64,000 bases of DNA. Source: Sulfurimonas sp. SAG-AH-194-L11 (GTDB lineage Bacteria > Campylobacterota > Campylobacteria > Campylobacterales > Sulfurimonadaceae). Location: positions 1 to 64,000 of the forward strand of contig NZ_JAEMVB010000006.1 in NCBI RefSeq assembly GCF_029215995.1, read 5' to 3'. The notes beneath the pieces are model-generated. The model did not search any database, was not told the origin of the DNA, and saw only the letters and a program-made list of their open reading frames with translations. Below are positions 45,266-56,210 of this stretch, in pieces. Position 1 is the stretch's first letter, and each line of letters begins with the position of its first letter. The position numbers and the translations under genes were made by a program.

Positions 45266-45781
45266 CTATCCATTAATTACATCGTAATTTAAAGGTATAG
45301 TTAGTGTAAACTCTTTTGCATCCATATTTTTATTTATTATATGATTAGTAAAATCAATAGAAACACTATTATCTAGTTGATCTTTATACTCTATAGATTT
45401 TAACTGAGAGTCTGATATGTGTATGGTATATTGTACAGACTGGAGATTTGTTGTGTATGTGTACTTATCAATTTTAGTTGCATTTTTAATAATTTTAAAA
45501 AAATCTATACTATTATGCAACTCTTTAACTATAACCTGTTCTAAATCAGGTTCTATAATCATAACTCTATTTTTATTAACATAAATAAATTTTGTGCTTG
45601 GTTTACGATACTCCCATAGTGCATATTGGGGTTTCATAGCCTTTATGTGACCAGTATATTTTAGTCTGTTCCCTTTTTCGTTTGTAACAACTTGTGTAAA
45701 GTCAGCTTCAAAGGAGTTCATAGAAAAAATATCGCCAAATGAAAGGGTGAAAAGTAGTGCTGAGAAAAAAATGTATTTCAA
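45266..45781 (-). CDS. lolA: Outer-membrane lipoprotein carrier LolA
   Basis: A 171-residue periplasmic protein with a signal peptide (MKYIFFSALLFTLSFGD) and the LolA pattern FEADFTQVVTNEKG near residue 25, ALWEYRKPSTKFIYVNKN and VIIEPDLEQVIV. LolA carries lipoproteins from the LolCDE complex to the outer membrane. It is divergent from secA, and a LolC/E-type permease gene lies just past secA, so two parts of the pathway flank it. It ends three bases from the converging GGDEF-EAL gene. Confidence 0.87.
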   Translation of the reverse strand: MKYIFFSALLFTLSFGDIFSMNSFEADFTQVVTNEKGNRLKYTGHIKAMKPQYALWEYRKPSTKFIYVNKNRVMIIEPDLEQVIVKELHNSIDFFKIIKNATKIDKYTYTTNLQSVQYTIHISDSQLKSIEYKDQLDNSVSIDFTNHIINKNMDAKEFTLTIPLNYDVING

Positions 45782-45873
45782 ATAGTATCCTTTTTATAAA
45801 AGAAATTATAGCAAAAATTGTATTTATACTTCTTATTAGATTATATGTGTTAAAATAAAAGCAATTTCACTGT

Positions 45874-45897
45874 TACTATATAATAAACTATATAGTA
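45874..45897. promoter_or_regulatory. AT-rich inverted repeat in the secA/lolA intergenic region
   Basis: TACTATATA (45874-45882) and TATATAGTA (45889-45897) form a 9-base inverted repeat 17 bases before the secA ATG, around a TATAAT-like box. It may be a promoter with an overlapping regulator site or a 5' hairpin of the secA message. Confidence 0.35.
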
Positions 45898-45914
45898 CAG
45901 ATATAAGGTTGTGA

Positions 45915-48488
45915 ATGCTACTTGGATTAATGGGAAAGGTTTTTGGAACATCTAATGACCGTGAATTAAAAAAATATTTTAAAAAAATAAAAGCTATAAA
46001 TGCTCTTGAGTCTCAATATGAGCAAATGAATGACGAAGAACTTAAAGCTGCATTTGATGTGCTAAAGTCAAGTATAAAAGATGAAACAAAAACACTTGAT
46101 GATGTTCTTTGTGATTCATTTGCTATTACAAGAGAGGTAAGTAAACGAACACTTGGTATGCGCCATTTTGATGTACAACTCATAGGTGGTATAGTACTTC
46201 ATGAGGGGCGTATAGCTGAGATGAAGACAGGTGAGGGTAAAACACTTGTTGCAACTCTAGCTATCATTCTTAATGCGATGTCAGGAAAGGGTGTTCACTT
46301 AGTTACAGTAAATGATTATCTTGCTTCACGTGATGCATCTGAAATGTCACCACTTTATAACTTTTTAGGATTTAGTGTTGGAACAATATTAGAAGATGCA
46401 AATTCTCCTGAAGAAAAAATTGCAGCTTATGAGTCTGATATTACATACGGTACAAATAATGAGTTTGGATTTGATTACTTAAGAGATAACATGAGTTACT
46501 CTAAAAGTCAAATGGCACAACGTGGTCATAATTTTGTAATTGTGGATGAAGTAGATTCAATTTTAATTGATGAAGCAAGAACACCACTGATTATTTCAGG
46601 TCCAACAAACAGAAATATGCAAGATTATGAAAATGCTAATAGAGTTGCAACAACTTTAGTAAAAGATGTGGATTTCACTGTCGATGAAAAAGACAAGGTT
46701 ATTCTTATTACAGAAGAGGGAATTACAAAAGCTGAGACTCTTTTTAAAGTAGAGAACCTTTATAGTGCGGAAAATCCTTCCCTTTCACATATACTAGACC
46801 AAGCCTTAAAAGCTAATTATCTTTTTGAAATAGATGTTGACTATGTTGTTCGCGATAATGAAGTTATGATTGTAGATGAGTTTACAGGGCGAATCAGTGA
46901 AGGGAGACGTTTTTCAGAAGGCTTGCATCAAGCACTTGAGGCTAAAGAGGGTGTTGAAATCAAAGAAGAGACACAAACTCTTGCTGATATAACATTTCAA
47001 AACTACTTTAGAATGTATGATAAACTTGCAGGTATGACAGGAACTGCTGAGACTGAAGCAACGGAATTTGCTCAGATTTACAACTTAGATGTTGTATCAA
47101 TTCCAACTAATATTCCTGTGGCAAGAAAAGATTTAAATGATTTAATCTATAAAACAGAAAAAGAAAAATTTAATGCTGTAATAGATACTATCAAAAAGCT
47201 TAGTAAAACAGGCCAACCAGTACTTATTGGTACTGCATCCATTGAAAAATCCGAAGCACTACATGATGTACTAAAAAAAGAAAAAATTGCACATACAGTA
47301 CTCAATGCAAAAAACCATGAGCAAGAGGGTGAAATTATCAAGTCAGCTGGTTCTAAAGGTGCTGTTACTATTGCAACAAATATGGCAGGACGTGGTGTTG
47401 ACATCAAGGTAAATGATGAAGTAAGAGAGCTTGGTGGTTTGTATATCGTAGGTACTGAACGCCATGAAAATCGCCGTATTGACAATCAGCTTCGTGGGCG
47501 CTCAGGTAGACAAGGTGATGCTGGAACAACACAATTTTATCTCTCCCTAGAAGATAATCTTTTACGAATTTTTGGAAGTGATAAAATTAAGTCTATAATG
47601 GAAAGACTCGGTGTTGAAGATGGTGAGTATATAGAGTCTAAGATGGTTACTCGTGCAGTTGAAAAAGCTCAGAAAAAAGTTGAAAACATGCACTATGAAG
47701 GTCGTAAGCAGATTGTTGAATACGATGATGTAGCAAATGAGCAAAGAAAAATTATCTATAAATTTAGAAATCAACTTCTTAGCGAAGATTATGATATCTC
47801 AGCAAAGATAGATGCTATTAGAGAAGAGTATATAATGCATATTTTACAACTATGTGGTATTTATGAGGGAGCTGCTAGAGAAGATTTTAATCTTCAAGGA
47901 CTCTCCGAGCATATTCAAGAAAAAATAAACTTTTCCCTTGCTTTGGATCCATTAAAGAATCTAGAATATGAAGCGCTATTTAATAGTGTAAATGAAGCTA
48001 TTAAAAAATCTTACGATGAAAAAATGAGTGTTTTAGATGAAAATGTTAAACAAGATATTGAAAAAGAGTTTTACCTAAAAGAACTTGATAGTGCATGGAG
48101 AGATCATCTTTATGAAATGGACAGTATGAAAACTGGTATTCGTCTTCGTGCATACAATCAAAAAGATCCTTTGGTTGAGTATAAGAAGGAGAGTTTTAAT
48201 CTTTTTACTGAACTAATAGGTGAGATAAAATTTAATACAATTCGTACACTTCAAGTTATTCAGTTTAAGATGGAATCTCCTGAAGAAGAAGCTGCTGCAA
48301 TAGCGCAGCAAAGAGCACTAGAGCAAAAACAACAAGAAGCACAGATGCAACTAAACCATAGTGATACTGATGATATTAAACCTGAGAAAAAAATTGCAAG
48401 AAATGACCCTTGCCCTTGTGGTAGTGGTAAAAAATATAAACAGTGCTGTGGTAAAAGTGGACCAAAAAAAGGTATATTTGCTTCTTGA
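45915..48488 (+). CDS. secA: Preprotein translocase ATPase SecA
   Basis: An 857-residue SecA that pushes proteins through SecYEG. Walker A is [14 protein letters not shown], Walker B is [20 protein letters not shown], the helicase-like motif is [12 protein letters not shown], and the zinc-binding tail is [14 protein letters not shown]. All are intact and length is normal. Start chosen at ATG 45915 with AAGG seven bases upstream. Confidence 0.97.
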   Translation: MLLGLMGKVFGTSNDRELKKYFKKIKAINALESQYEQMNDEELKAAFDVLKSSIKDETKTLDDVLCDSFAITREVSKRTLGMRHFDVQLIGGIVLHEGRIAEMKTGEGKTLVATLAIILNAMSGKGVHLVTVNDYLASRDASEMSPLYNFLGFSVGTILEDANSPEEKIAAYESDITYGTNNEFGFDYLRDNMSYSKSQMAQRGHNFVIVDEVDSILIDEARTPLIISGPTNRNMQDYENANRVATTLVKDVDFTVDEKDKVILITEEGITKAETLFKVENLYSAENPSLSHILDQALKANYLFEIDVDYVVRDNEVMIVDEFTGRISEGRRFSEGLHQALEAKEGVEIKEETQTLADITFQNYFRMYDKLAGMTGTAETEATEFAQIYNLDVVSIPTNIPVARKDLNDLIYKTEKEKFNAVIDTIKKLSKTGQPVLIGTASIEKSEALHDVLKKEKIAHTVLNAKNHEQEGEIIKSAGSKGAVTIATNMAGRGVDIKVNDEVRELGGLYIVGTERHENRRIDNQLRGRSGRQGDAGTTQFYLSLEDNLLRIFGSDKIKSIMERLGVEDGEYIESKMVTRAVEKAQKKVENMHYEGRKQIVEYDDVANEQRKIIYKFRNQLLSEDYDISAKIDAIREEYIMHILQLCGIYEGAAREDFNLQGLSEHIQEKINFSLALDPLKNLEYEALFNSVNEAIKKSYDEKMSVLDENVKQDIEKEFYLKELDSAWRDHLYEMDSMKTGIRLRAYNQKDPLVEYKKESFNLFTELIGEIKFNTIRTLQVIQFKMESPEEEAAAIAQQRALEQKQQEAQMQLNHSDTDDIKPEKKIARNDPCPCGSGKKYKQCCGKSGPKKGIFAS

Positions 48489-49687
48489 AAAAATCAATAG
48501 TTACTTATCTAGTAAAAAGGTTTCTTCGTTTTGATAAAGAACAACCTTTTATTTTTCTCTCAGCACTCCTTGCTTTTTTAGGTATTACACTAGGTGTTAT
48601 GGTTCTTCTTATAGCCATGGCACTTATGAATGGTTTTGATAAAGAGTTTAAGAAAAAGCTTACCATTATGAACTATCCTCTGACTATTATTCCGAAGTTT
48701 TATGGAGGAGTAAATGAAAATCTTCTTATTGACTTAGAATCAAAATTTCCTCACTTGTTTTTTAGTCCCTATGTTCAATCCTCAGTAATGATTCGCAATG
48801 GATCTAGGCTTGAGGGTGGTTATCTTTTTGGTGTAAATTTTGAAGATGAAGCTAAAGTTAATAGTGTTTTAAACGAGGCAATTTCAGGCCATACTTTTAG
48901 CAAATTTGATGTACTCATTGGTAAAAGCCTAAAACAAGAGTTTGACCTCTTTGTGGATGATAAACTTATGTATATTTTTACTAGTGTTGAACCTGGTGGT
49001 CTCTCTATGACACCAAAAATCAAGCGTTTTAAGGTTCGGTCCATATTTGATTCTGGCCTTTCAGCTTACGACAAGGCATATAGTTACACTACTTTAACTG
49101 CACTTCAGACAATGATGCATATGCCTTATAATATGTACGATGGAATTCATGTATACTCTAAACATCCTCATGAGGATATACAAAAAATAAAAGATTTTTT
49201 ACCAATTAGTACAACTGTTAAAGGTTGGTGGGAAGATAATTTAAACTTTTTTGCTGCATTAGAGATGGAAAAAGCATCACTCTTTATAGTATTAATGCTC
49301 ATTATACTTATAGCAGCTATAAATATAATCTCTTCACTGCTAATGACTGTAATGAATAGAAGAGGGGAAATAGCACTCCTCTTATCTCTTGGTGCTACAA
49401 CAGGAGAGATTAAAAAAGTTTTTTTATATCTTGGTGTTATTATTGGAATTACAGGTATTGGAGCAGGAGTTTTCTTGGGCTTAAGTGGTATATGGGTGTT
49501 AGGTACTTTTGATATTATATCTCTGCCTAAGGATGTTTACCCCACATCTACACTGCCGTTAGATTTAAGCTTGTTTGATTTTTCACTTATTGTCATAGGT
49601 GCATTTTTTATTGTTATAGGCTCTTCATATTATCCTGCTAAAAAAGCCAGCGAGGTAGATATTTTAACTGTATTGCGCAATGAATAA
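48485..49687 (+). CDS. Lipoprotein-releasing ABC permease LolC/LolE
   Basis: A 400-residue inner-membrane protein with one helix near residues 22-48 and three near 260-290, 315-340 and 360-385, plus the periplasmic domain between, as in LolC/Lol[21 protein letters not shown] and [19 protein letters not shown] are typical. Campylobacterota usually have one LolC/E-like permease (LolF type). The TTG start overlaps the secA stop. The partner ATPase LolD is not in the window. Confidence 0.88.
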   Translation: MKKSIVTYLVKRFLRFDKEQPFIFLSALLAFLGITLGVMVLLIAMALMNGFDKEFKKKLTIMNYPLTIIPKFYGGVNENLLIDLESKFPHLFFSPYVQSSVMIRNGSRLEGGYLFGVNFEDEAKVNSVLNEAISGHTFSKFDVLIGKSLKQEFDLFVDDKLMYIFTSVEPGGLSMTPKIKRFKVRSIFDSGLSAYDKAYSYTTLTALQTMMHMPYNMYDGIHVYSKHPHEDIQKIKDFLPISTTVKGWWEDNLNFFAALEMEKASLFIVLMLIILIAAINIISSLLMTVMNRRGEIALLLSLGATTGEIKKVFLYLGVIIGITGIGAGVFLGLSGIWVLGTFDIISLPKDVYPTSTLPLDLSLFDFSLIVIGAFFIVIGSSYYPAKKASEVDILTVLRNE

Positions 49688-49693
49688 AACAGA

Positions 49694-52600
49694 CTATTTT
49701 TTATCTACAGCATCTTTGATTAAAAGATAGGGAAGAGAAAGGGTTCTTTTTATAATATTAAAAGGTGCTACTACAATATCCTCAGCAATTAGTGACTTTA
49801 TCTTAGGGTCAGATGCTTTTCCTTTTATGCTTAATGTTGTAGAAATTGTATCACCATCTAAAAGTATATAGCCCACAAGAGGAACCTTTGCAAGATCACT
49901 TCCTAAATCTGTTTTTAGGTTTAAAACAATATCTATTGTATCCTTATCAAAATCAGCAACTCCTTTTCCAAGAATATCTATCTCTTTTGAGTCCAAATAT
50001 ATATCACTTAAATGAAAAACATTGTCATTGTATTTAAATTTAATGTAGGCTTTATCTATAAAAAGTCCTTCGTTACTATATCCAGGTAACTGAAATGTAA
50101 CAAGAGAAGGGACTGTATTAACAAAAGCCAAAATATTATTCAGTGTTTTATAGTCTCTAATAGTGGTTTTTTTAACATATATGACACCATTATAATCATC
50201 TGTATTGCCACTAAGCGAAAAGTCTAAGTTACCTTTAGTGAATTTAGATAAAGAGAACAGTTCATTCATAAACTTGTCATTAAAGTTTTTTCCATAAAGG
50301 TGAAATTTATTGTTTTCAAATCGTAATCCTGCTTTACCTTTAGAATATGAAAGTTGGGCAGTTAAAATATTGTCATATAACTGTAAATCAAGTGTATGAT
50401 AGAGAATACTTCTACTTTTGTTAACATACAGTGTAGAATTTGTTGCTTTTAATAATATATTTAATGTATTGGATTTATCCGTATTCGATGGGATATCTTT
50501 AAGAACTCTCAGGAGTTCGCTAATGTTAAGAACACTATTATCCATATTTATATTGACAGAGTCTTTAATCTCTATGTGTATTTTATTGTTTATAGCAATA
50601 TATACTCTTTCTTTATATATTTTTCCTTTTATTTTATAAGCTTCTAAAGGTATATTATCTTTTACAAGTATTTTATATGGATAGACTACATTTGATTTAA
50701 ACCTTGTATATTTATCATTTTTATTTTTATAGAGAGTAAAATCACCATTTTCTAAATGTAGTTTTTTTAGTAAAGTAGAGTTCTTTGCAATTGGGTTCAA
50801 TGAATTTAGTTGAAGTTTCCATCCTTTATCTCGAGACAAGAATTCACCATCAAGTTCACGAGAACTAATTTTAAGTAAACCATCAAGATGTGAAAGAGAG
50901 AGCATTATTTTTTTATTTTTATATAAAATATTTTGTGTATTTGGATCAATCAATACAAAATTACTTAGACTTATATGTGATTTATTTGTTTTAGTATTAA
51001 AGTTGGCATAGATTTTGGTTGTTATATATTTACCAATATTGAGCTTGGTATGTTTTAATAAAATATTATTTTCATTTAATTCTAAATAAAAATTTGTTGC
51101 TCTATAGTTTGAACCAGATACCTTAAAAAATATTTCATTTTTAGAATAAATAGAGAATTTTTTATCATAAAATATTTTAAAGGGAGTATTAGATTGACTA
51201 AATTCTATACCTTCATAATTAAACTTCAAGACATCTACATTGAGCTCTGCTTTGATTGTGCTAAGATTAACAGAGCCAGAAATAAAAGCACTTCCTATAT
51301 CTATATCTTCTATAAAAGTTGTAGGAATTTGAAGTTTTAACTCTTTTAAATTAAAGGGTATGTGCATCGTATCAATTTTTATGTTTTGTTTTTTAAAGTG
51401 CCACAAGGAGCTATCTACATCTATAGAATCTTCAGTTTTTCCTATATTGTACTTTACATGTAAAGGGGAGCTATTTGTATTAAGAGATAAACCTTGTGTC
51501 TTTATGTAGTTAAAATCAAATCCGATTTCTCCCTCAGAAGTGGAAGCATTGTATTTCACATCAACATCCGCCTTGGCTATGTTCTTATATTTAGCCTTCA
51601 TCTTTTTAATATTTATATCATAATTGTCAAGTAAAATGTTTGCATCGTATATATCTATATTTAAACCGAGGTAGTCAAAGTTTGCTTCTTTGGTGAAAAA
51701 ACTTCCCCTTGCTTTTACATGTAACTCCCTCAAGCCTATTTCAAGGTTTAAGTCAGTCTTAACAACTCCTTTCTTTTGTAAAAAAGGAAGTTTTATTTTA
51801 TAAGTATTAAGAATATTGAGCATATCTTTATCAAGTATAGAATTAAAAATAAGTTTAATACTTAAAAGTTCTTCAGTCTTTGTAAAGTCTAGTTTTAACC
51901 AACTCTGACCTAAATACTTACCTGAAGTAAATGCTTGATGGGGATATATGTACAAAAGACCATCTTTAAATTCAAGCTGTGTCTCTTTTGTATGTATGGG
52001 GTCAAGGTCTTTATTGTATGTATACTCTAGTTTATCTACTGTTGCAGATACTTTAATATTCGTAAGGATTTCGTCCATCTTGTCATAATCAACAAATCCA
52101 TTCGCGTTTGTTATGTTCACAGATGACATTTTTATAACATCATAGGCCCAATATTGTCCTTCTTTAGGAAGGTTTGCTAAGGCAATGGCATGTTTATAAT
52201 CTCTTATAAGTTTATTACTTACTAATCTATAGTAAAGTTTTTTGGTATCTGATTGTAGATAGAGTGTTAGGTCTAATTCTTTAGAGACATTGAGGTTAAC
52301 ATTAGAAAGAAGTAAAGTATTTTTGGTGTCAATATAAATATTACCGTAAAGGGTAATATCCCTTTTTTTATCATAAAATTTCTTTATATTTAGAGTAAGT
52401 ATATCATTTACAACTCCAATCGATACATCTAAGTCTATATCTTTAGAAGATGCAAGGAAGAAACCTTTATCTTTACTAGCATACTTAAAAGATGCAGTAA
52501 TCTCTTTATATAATATTTTTTCAATTGTTAATGAGTTAAACCAAGGGCTAGTATGAGATAGCTTCTGTAAAGAGCTACTAAGTTTTTTATAGTCTATATT

Positions 52601-52840
52601 GGTATTAGTATTTATTTTCTTGTTTGAAATTTTTATTTCATGAATCGAAACATCGAGTTTTTCATTCCATTTAATGTATAATTGCTTTATATGAACATTT
52701 GAAACAGTTACTTCATTTAAGAAGAGTCCATTTTGAAGAATTATAAAACCTATAAAAAGTAAAAGTAAAATGAATACAAGCAGACTGACAATACTAGTGT
52801 ATGTTTTTGAAATTATATTAATTATTATTTTGTCTCTCAT
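49694..52840 (-). CDS. Giant AsmA-like (YhdP/DUF3971) protein
   Basis: A 1048-residue protein with one N-terminal membrane helix (about 15-38) and a long, repetitive beta-rich periplasmic body, as in the AsmA/TamB/YhdP group of bridge-like proteins linked to phospholipid transport between membranes. The C-terminal AsmA-like domain is visible (GNLDFSLSGNTDDYNGVIYV, then LGKGVADFDKDTIDIVLNLK and VGYILLDGDTISTTLSIKG). The ATG at 52840 lies 70 bases inside the opposite-strand mltG gene; no later start keeps the membrane helix. YhdP is the closest named relative in my view. Confidence 0.83.
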   Translation of the reverse strand: MRDKIIINIISKTYTSIVSLLVFILLLLFIGFIILQNGLFLNEVTVSNVHIKQLYIKWNEKLDVSIHEIKISNKKINTNTNIDYKKLSSSLQKLSHTSPWFNSLTIEKILYKEITASFKYASKDKGFFLASSKDIDLDVSIGVVNDILTLNIKKFYDKKRDITLYGNIYIDTKNTLLLSNVNLNVSKELDLTLYLQSDTKKLYYRLVSNKLIRDYKHAIALANLPKEGQYWAYDVIKMSSVNITNANGFVDYDKMDEILTNIKVSATVDKLEYTYNKDLDPIHTKETQLEFKDGLLYIYPHQAFTSGKYLGQSWLKLDFTKTEELLSIKLIFNSILDKDMLNILNTYKIKLPFLQKKGVVKTDLNLEIGLRELHVKARGSFFTKEANFDYLGLNIDIYDANILLDNYDINIKKMKAKYKNIAKADVDVKYNASTSEGEIGFDFNYIKTQGLSLNTNSSPLHVKYNIGKTEDSIDVDSSLWHFKKQNIKIDTMHIPFNLKELKLQIPTTFIEDIDIGSAFISGSVNLSTIKAELNVDVLKFNYEGIEFSQSNTPFKIFYDKKFSIYSKNEIFFKVSGSNYRATNFYLELNENNILLKHTKLNIGKYITTKIYANFNTKTNKSHISLSNFVLIDPNTQNILYKNKKIMLSLSHLDGLLKISSRELDGEFLSRDKGWKLQLNSLNPIAKNSTLLKKLHLENGDFTLYKNKNDKYTRFKSNVVYPYKILVKDNIPLEAYKIKGKIYKERVYIAINNKIHIEIKDSVNINMDNSVLNISELLRVLKDIPSNTDKSNTLNILLKATNSTLYVNKSRSILYHTLDLQLYDNILTAQLSYSKGKAGLRFENNKFHLYGKNFNDKFMNELFSLSKFTKGNLDFSLSGNTDDYNGVIYVKKTTIRDYKTLNNILAFVNTVPSLVTFQLPGYSNEGLFIDKAYIKFKYNDNVFHLSDIYLDSKEIDILGKGVADFDKDTIDIVLNLKTDLGSDLAKVPLVGYILLDGDTISTTLSIKGKASDPKIKSLIAEDIVVAPFNIIKRTLSLPYLLIKDAVDKK

Positions 52841-53726
52841 GTACTACCTAAATAAGCCGATTAAGACACCTACTGTTCTTTATATAAACAAAGGCTCTAT
52901 TAATAAGATTATAGCACAGTTACATGCTCAAAATAAGCAAATTAGTAAAATAGATGCATTAATCCTTCGTATAATAGGTTCTCCTCAAAGTGGCTGGATA
53001 AACATAGGTAGTGAGTACAATACAAAGGCAGATTTCTTATATAAACTAACACATGCTAAAGCAGCATTACAAAATGTAACACTTATCCCAGGTGAGACAA
53101 CATACATTTTTTTAAGACAACTCGCTAGTTCTTTAGATTTAAGTGTTACAAAATTAGAATATGAATTTTATAAACAAGCACCTTTTAGGGAAGGTGCCTT
53201 AGTGCCTGACACGTATAGCATACCATTAGGAATATCTGAAAAAGATTTAATAACACTGCTACTAAAAGTATCATTAAGTAAAATGAGAAGTGTCTCAATG
53301 AAAATATTTGGTACTTATAATGAAAAAAAGTGGTTACGCTACCTATCTATAGCCTCTATAATACAAAAAGAGTCTGCAAATGCAGAAGAAATGCCCATTG
53401 TTAGTTCTGTGATATATAATAGAATAAAAAAAGGTATGAAGTTACAAATGGATGGCACACTCAATTATGGAAAATACTCACACATAAAAATAACTCCCCG
53501 TAGAATCCGAGAAGATAAATCAATATACAATACATACCTACACAAGGGGATTCCATCGCTTCCTGCCTGCAATGTAAGTATCGTTGCAATCAAGGCAGCT
53601 ATTTTTCCTGCTAAAACGAACTACCTGTATTTTATGAAGAATAAGCATAACATTCATGATTTCACATGTAACTATTCTACACACATAGAGAACATAAGAC
53701 GTGCTACAAAACGAAACAAATTCTAA
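52770..53726 (+). CDS. mltG: Endolytic transglycosylase MltG
   Basis: A 318-residue YceG/MltG enzyme that cuts nascent peptidoglycan strands. One membrane helix lies at about 8-26, then a LysM-like subdomain and the catalytic region IIQKESANAEEMPIVSSVIY with the catalytic glutamate, followed by KLQMDGTLNYG and GIPSLPACNVSIVAIKAA. The ATG is at 52770; the next in-frame ATG (52839) would remove most of the membrane anchor. The first 71 bases are shared, on opposite strands, with the AsmA-like gene. Confidence 0.9.
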   Translation: MNTSRLTILVYVFEIILIIILSLMYYLNKPIKTPTVLYINKGSINKIIAQLHAQNKQISKIDALILRIIGSPQSGWINIGSEYNTKADFLYKLTHAKAALQNVTLIPGETTYIFLRQLASSLDLSVTKLEYEFYKQAPFREGALVPDTYSIPLGISEKDLITLLLKVSLSKMRSVSMKIFGTYNEKKWLRYLSIASIIQKESANAEEMPIVSSVIYNRIKKGMKLQMDGTLNYGKYSHIKITPRRIREDKSIYNTYLHKGIPSLPACNVSIVAIKAAIFPAKTNYLYFMKNKHNIHDFTCNYSTHIENIRRATKRNKF

Positions 53727-53843
53727 ATAAAACCAAATAATTATGGAAGCTTGCATAATATTTTCCTACTTGTGTTACTATTTGACTTGTACATCCATGA
53801 AGTGAAACTTTCATGAGATAAATTTAATTCACAAGGACAATAC

Positions 53844-56018
53844 ATGTCAAAAATCATTTGGTCAAAAATTGATGAAGCTCCGGCTTTAGCAACATACTCT
53901 TTACTCCCTATAGTTAACGCTTTTACGAAAGCTGCAGGTGTAGAAGTTGTAGTAAGTGATATTTCACTTGCAGGAAGAGTTTTATCTGCTATGGGTCTTG
54001 CAGAAGATGAACTTTCTAAATTAGGTGAAGTTGTACTTCAAGAAGATGGTAATATCATCAAGCTCCCAAACATTTCTGCATCTGTTGGTCAGCTTAAAGA
54101 TTGTATTACTGAGCTTCAAGGTCAAGGTTATGATATTCCTAATTATCCTGAAAACCCTAAAAATGATGCTGAAAAAGAGATTCAAGCTAAATATTCTACA
54201 TGTTTAGGTTCTGCTGTTAACCCTGTTCTTCGTGAAGGTAATTCAGATAGACGTGCTGCAAAAGCAGTTAAGAGATTCGCTCAAAAGAATCCACATAAAT
54301 TACGTGCATTCCCAGAAAACCCTAAAGCATATGTTACACATATGGAAGGAAAGGGAGATTTCTTTGCTAACGAGAAGTCAGTAACTATTTCAAAAGCACA
54401 AAAAATTACTATCGCACTTAATGGAAAAGAATTAGGTTCATTTGATGGTGTTGCTGATGAAATTCTTGATGGTACTTTTATGTCTATCTCTGCACTTAAT
54501 GATTTTTACAAAAAAACTATTGAAGATGCTAAGAAAAATGGTGTTTTATGGTCACTACACCTTAAAGCTACAATGATGAAAATTTCAGATCCTATTATGT
54601 TTGGTTATGGATTTGTTGCATTTTTCCCAGAAGTATTTGCTAAGTATGCAGATGTATTCGCAGAACTTAATGTAAACCCAAATCAAGGTATGTCAGACTT
54701 AGAAAACAAGATTGCTGGTCATGAAAAAGAAGCTGAGATTAAAGCAGCATTTTTAGCAGTAGTTGAAGGTGATTCTCCAAAGATAGCTATGGTTGATTCA
54801 GACAATGGAAAGACTAACTTTAATGCATCTAACGATGTAATTATTGATGCTTCTATGCCAGTTGTTGTTCGTGAAGGTGGTAAGCAGTGGGATAGAACTG
54901 GAGCTGCAGTAGAGTGTGTTGCTGTTATTCCTGATTCTACTTATGGTATGTTTCATGCTGAAATGGTTGCAGACTGTGTTAAAAATGGTCAGTATGATGT
55001 ATCAACTATGGGTACAATGCAAAATATCGGTCTTATGGCTCAAAAAGCTGAAGAGTACGGTTCTCATCCAACTACATTTGAACTTGCTGAGGCTGGTACA
55101 GTAACTGTAACTGGTTCTGAAGATGGTGAGCTTATGAGTTTTGAATGTGAAGCTGGTGATATCTGGAGAATGTCTCGTACTAAAGATGTTGCGATTAAAG
55201 ACTGGGTTCGTTTAACAGTTGAAAGAACTAAAATTGAAAATGTACCAGCTGTTTTCTGGTTAGATAATAAGCGTGCACATGATGTTCAAATTAAAATCAA
55301 AGTAGATGCATTCCTTAAAGATCATGATACTACTGGTTTAGATATTCAATTTATGAATGTAACTGATGCTACACGTTTTACAAATGCTCGTGTTCGCGAG
55401 GGTAAAACTACTATCGCTGTTACTGGTAATGTTCTTCGTGACCACTTAACAGATATGTACCCAATCCTAGAGCTTGGAACATCTGCAAAAATGCTTTCTA
55501 TTGTTCCTTTATTAGCTGGTGGTGGTTTATATGAGACTGGTGCTGGTGGATCTGCTCCTAAGCATGTTGAGCAATTCTTAAAAGAGGGTCACCTTCGTTG
55601 GGATTCTTTAGGTGAGATTTTAGCACTTGCTGAATCATTACGTTTCTTAGGTATTAAACATGGTGATGCAAAATTAACTGCTTTAACTGCAGGTCTTGAT
55701 GTTGCTAACGATGCTTACCTAGATAACAACAAAGAGCCAGGACGTAAAGTTGGTCAACCTGACAATAAAGCTTCTCACTTCTTTGTAGCACAATACTGGG
55801 CTAAAGCACTTGCTGAAGGTGAAAATGCAGAATTAGCTGCAAAATTTGCTCCAGTTGCTAAAGAACTTAAGGAGAAAGAAGATATTATTATGTCTGAACT
55901 TCTTGCTGTTGAGGGGAAAGCTCAAGATATTGGTGGTTATTTCCATCCAGATGATGCTAAAGCTGAAAAAGCTATGCGTCCATCTGCTACTCTTAACGCT
56001 ATAATCGACACTATTTAG
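53844..56018 (+). CDS. icd: Monomeric NADP-dependent isocitrate dehydrogenase
   Basis: A 724-residue monomeric-type isocitrate dehydrogenase (IDH-II), about twice the size of the dimeric enzyme. Typical segments are NYPENPKNDAEKEIQAKYST, CLGSAVNPVLREGNSDRRAA, MKISDPIMFGYGFVAFFPEV and GGLYETGAGGSAPKHVEQF. In sulfur-oxidising Campylobacterota this form works with the reductive TCA cycle. It leads the icd-mdh-fumC-sucCD block but has its own terminator. Confidence 0.96.
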   Translation: MSKIIWSKIDEAPALATYSLLPIVNAFTKAAGVEVVVSDISLAGRVLSAMGLAEDELSKLGEVVLQEDGNIIKLPNISASVGQLKDCITELQGQGYDIPNYPENPKNDAEKEIQAKYSTCLGSAVNPVLREGNSDRRAAKAVKRFAQKNPHKLRAFPENPKAYVTHMEGKGDFFANEKSVTISKAQKITIALNGKELGSFDGVADEILDGTFMSISALNDFYKKTIEDAKKNGVLWSLHLKATMMKISDPIMFGYGFVAFFPEVFAKYADVFAELNVNPNQGMSDLENKIAGHEKEAEIKAAFLAVVEGDSPKIAMVDSDNGKTNFNASNDVIIDASMPVVVREGGKQWDRTGAAVECVAVIPDSTYGMFHAEMVADCVKNGQYDVSTMGTMQNIGLMAQKAEEYGSHPTTFELAEAGTVTVTGSEDGELMSFECEAGDIWRMSRTKDVAIKDWVRLTVERTKIENVPAVFWLDNKRAHDVQIKIKVDAFLKDHDTTGLDIQFMNVTDATRFTNARVREGKTTIAVTGNVLRDHLTDMYPILELGTSAKMLSIVPLLAGGGLYETGAGGSAPKHVEQFLKEGHLRWDSLGEILALAESLRFLGIKHGDAKLTALTAGLDVANDAYLDNNKEPGRKVGQPDNKASHFFVAQYWAKALAEGENAELAAKFAPVAKELKEKEDIIMSELLAVEGKAQDIGGYFHPDDAKAEKAMRPSATLNAIIDTI

Positions 56019-56028
56019 TTTTAAGTTT

Positions 56029-56062
56029 ACTATGTGCATTTATGCACATAGTATTTCGTTTT
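56029..56062 (+). terminator. Intrinsic terminator after icd
   Basis: An 11-base stem ACTATGTGCAT (56029-56039) and ATGCACATAGT (56042-56052) with a 2-base core loop is followed by a T-rich run. It lies ten bases after the icd stop and would separate icd from mdh. Confidence 0.75.
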
Positions 56063-56130
56063 TTATATGGTACTTATTTACTAGTTTTATACAAAAGGCG
56101 AAAAACCTTTCATAAATGATATCTTATTAT

Positions 56131-56166
56131 ACTTAAGTGATGTGTGTTAGCACATACTGTTTAAGT
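56131..56166 (+). promoter_or_regulatory. Imperfect stem-loop upstream of mdh
   Basis: ACTTAA (56131-56136) pairs with TTAAGT (56161-56166), and inside it ATGTG (56140-56144) pairs with CACAT (56151-56155). It lies 45 bases before the mdh ATG in a 192-base gap that otherwise holds the icd terminator and probable mdh promoter. Role unknown. Confidence 0.35.
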
Positions 56167-56210
56167 GTATCTCTGATTGGTATCATACTATTTAATATTA
56201 GGGAGTTTTA

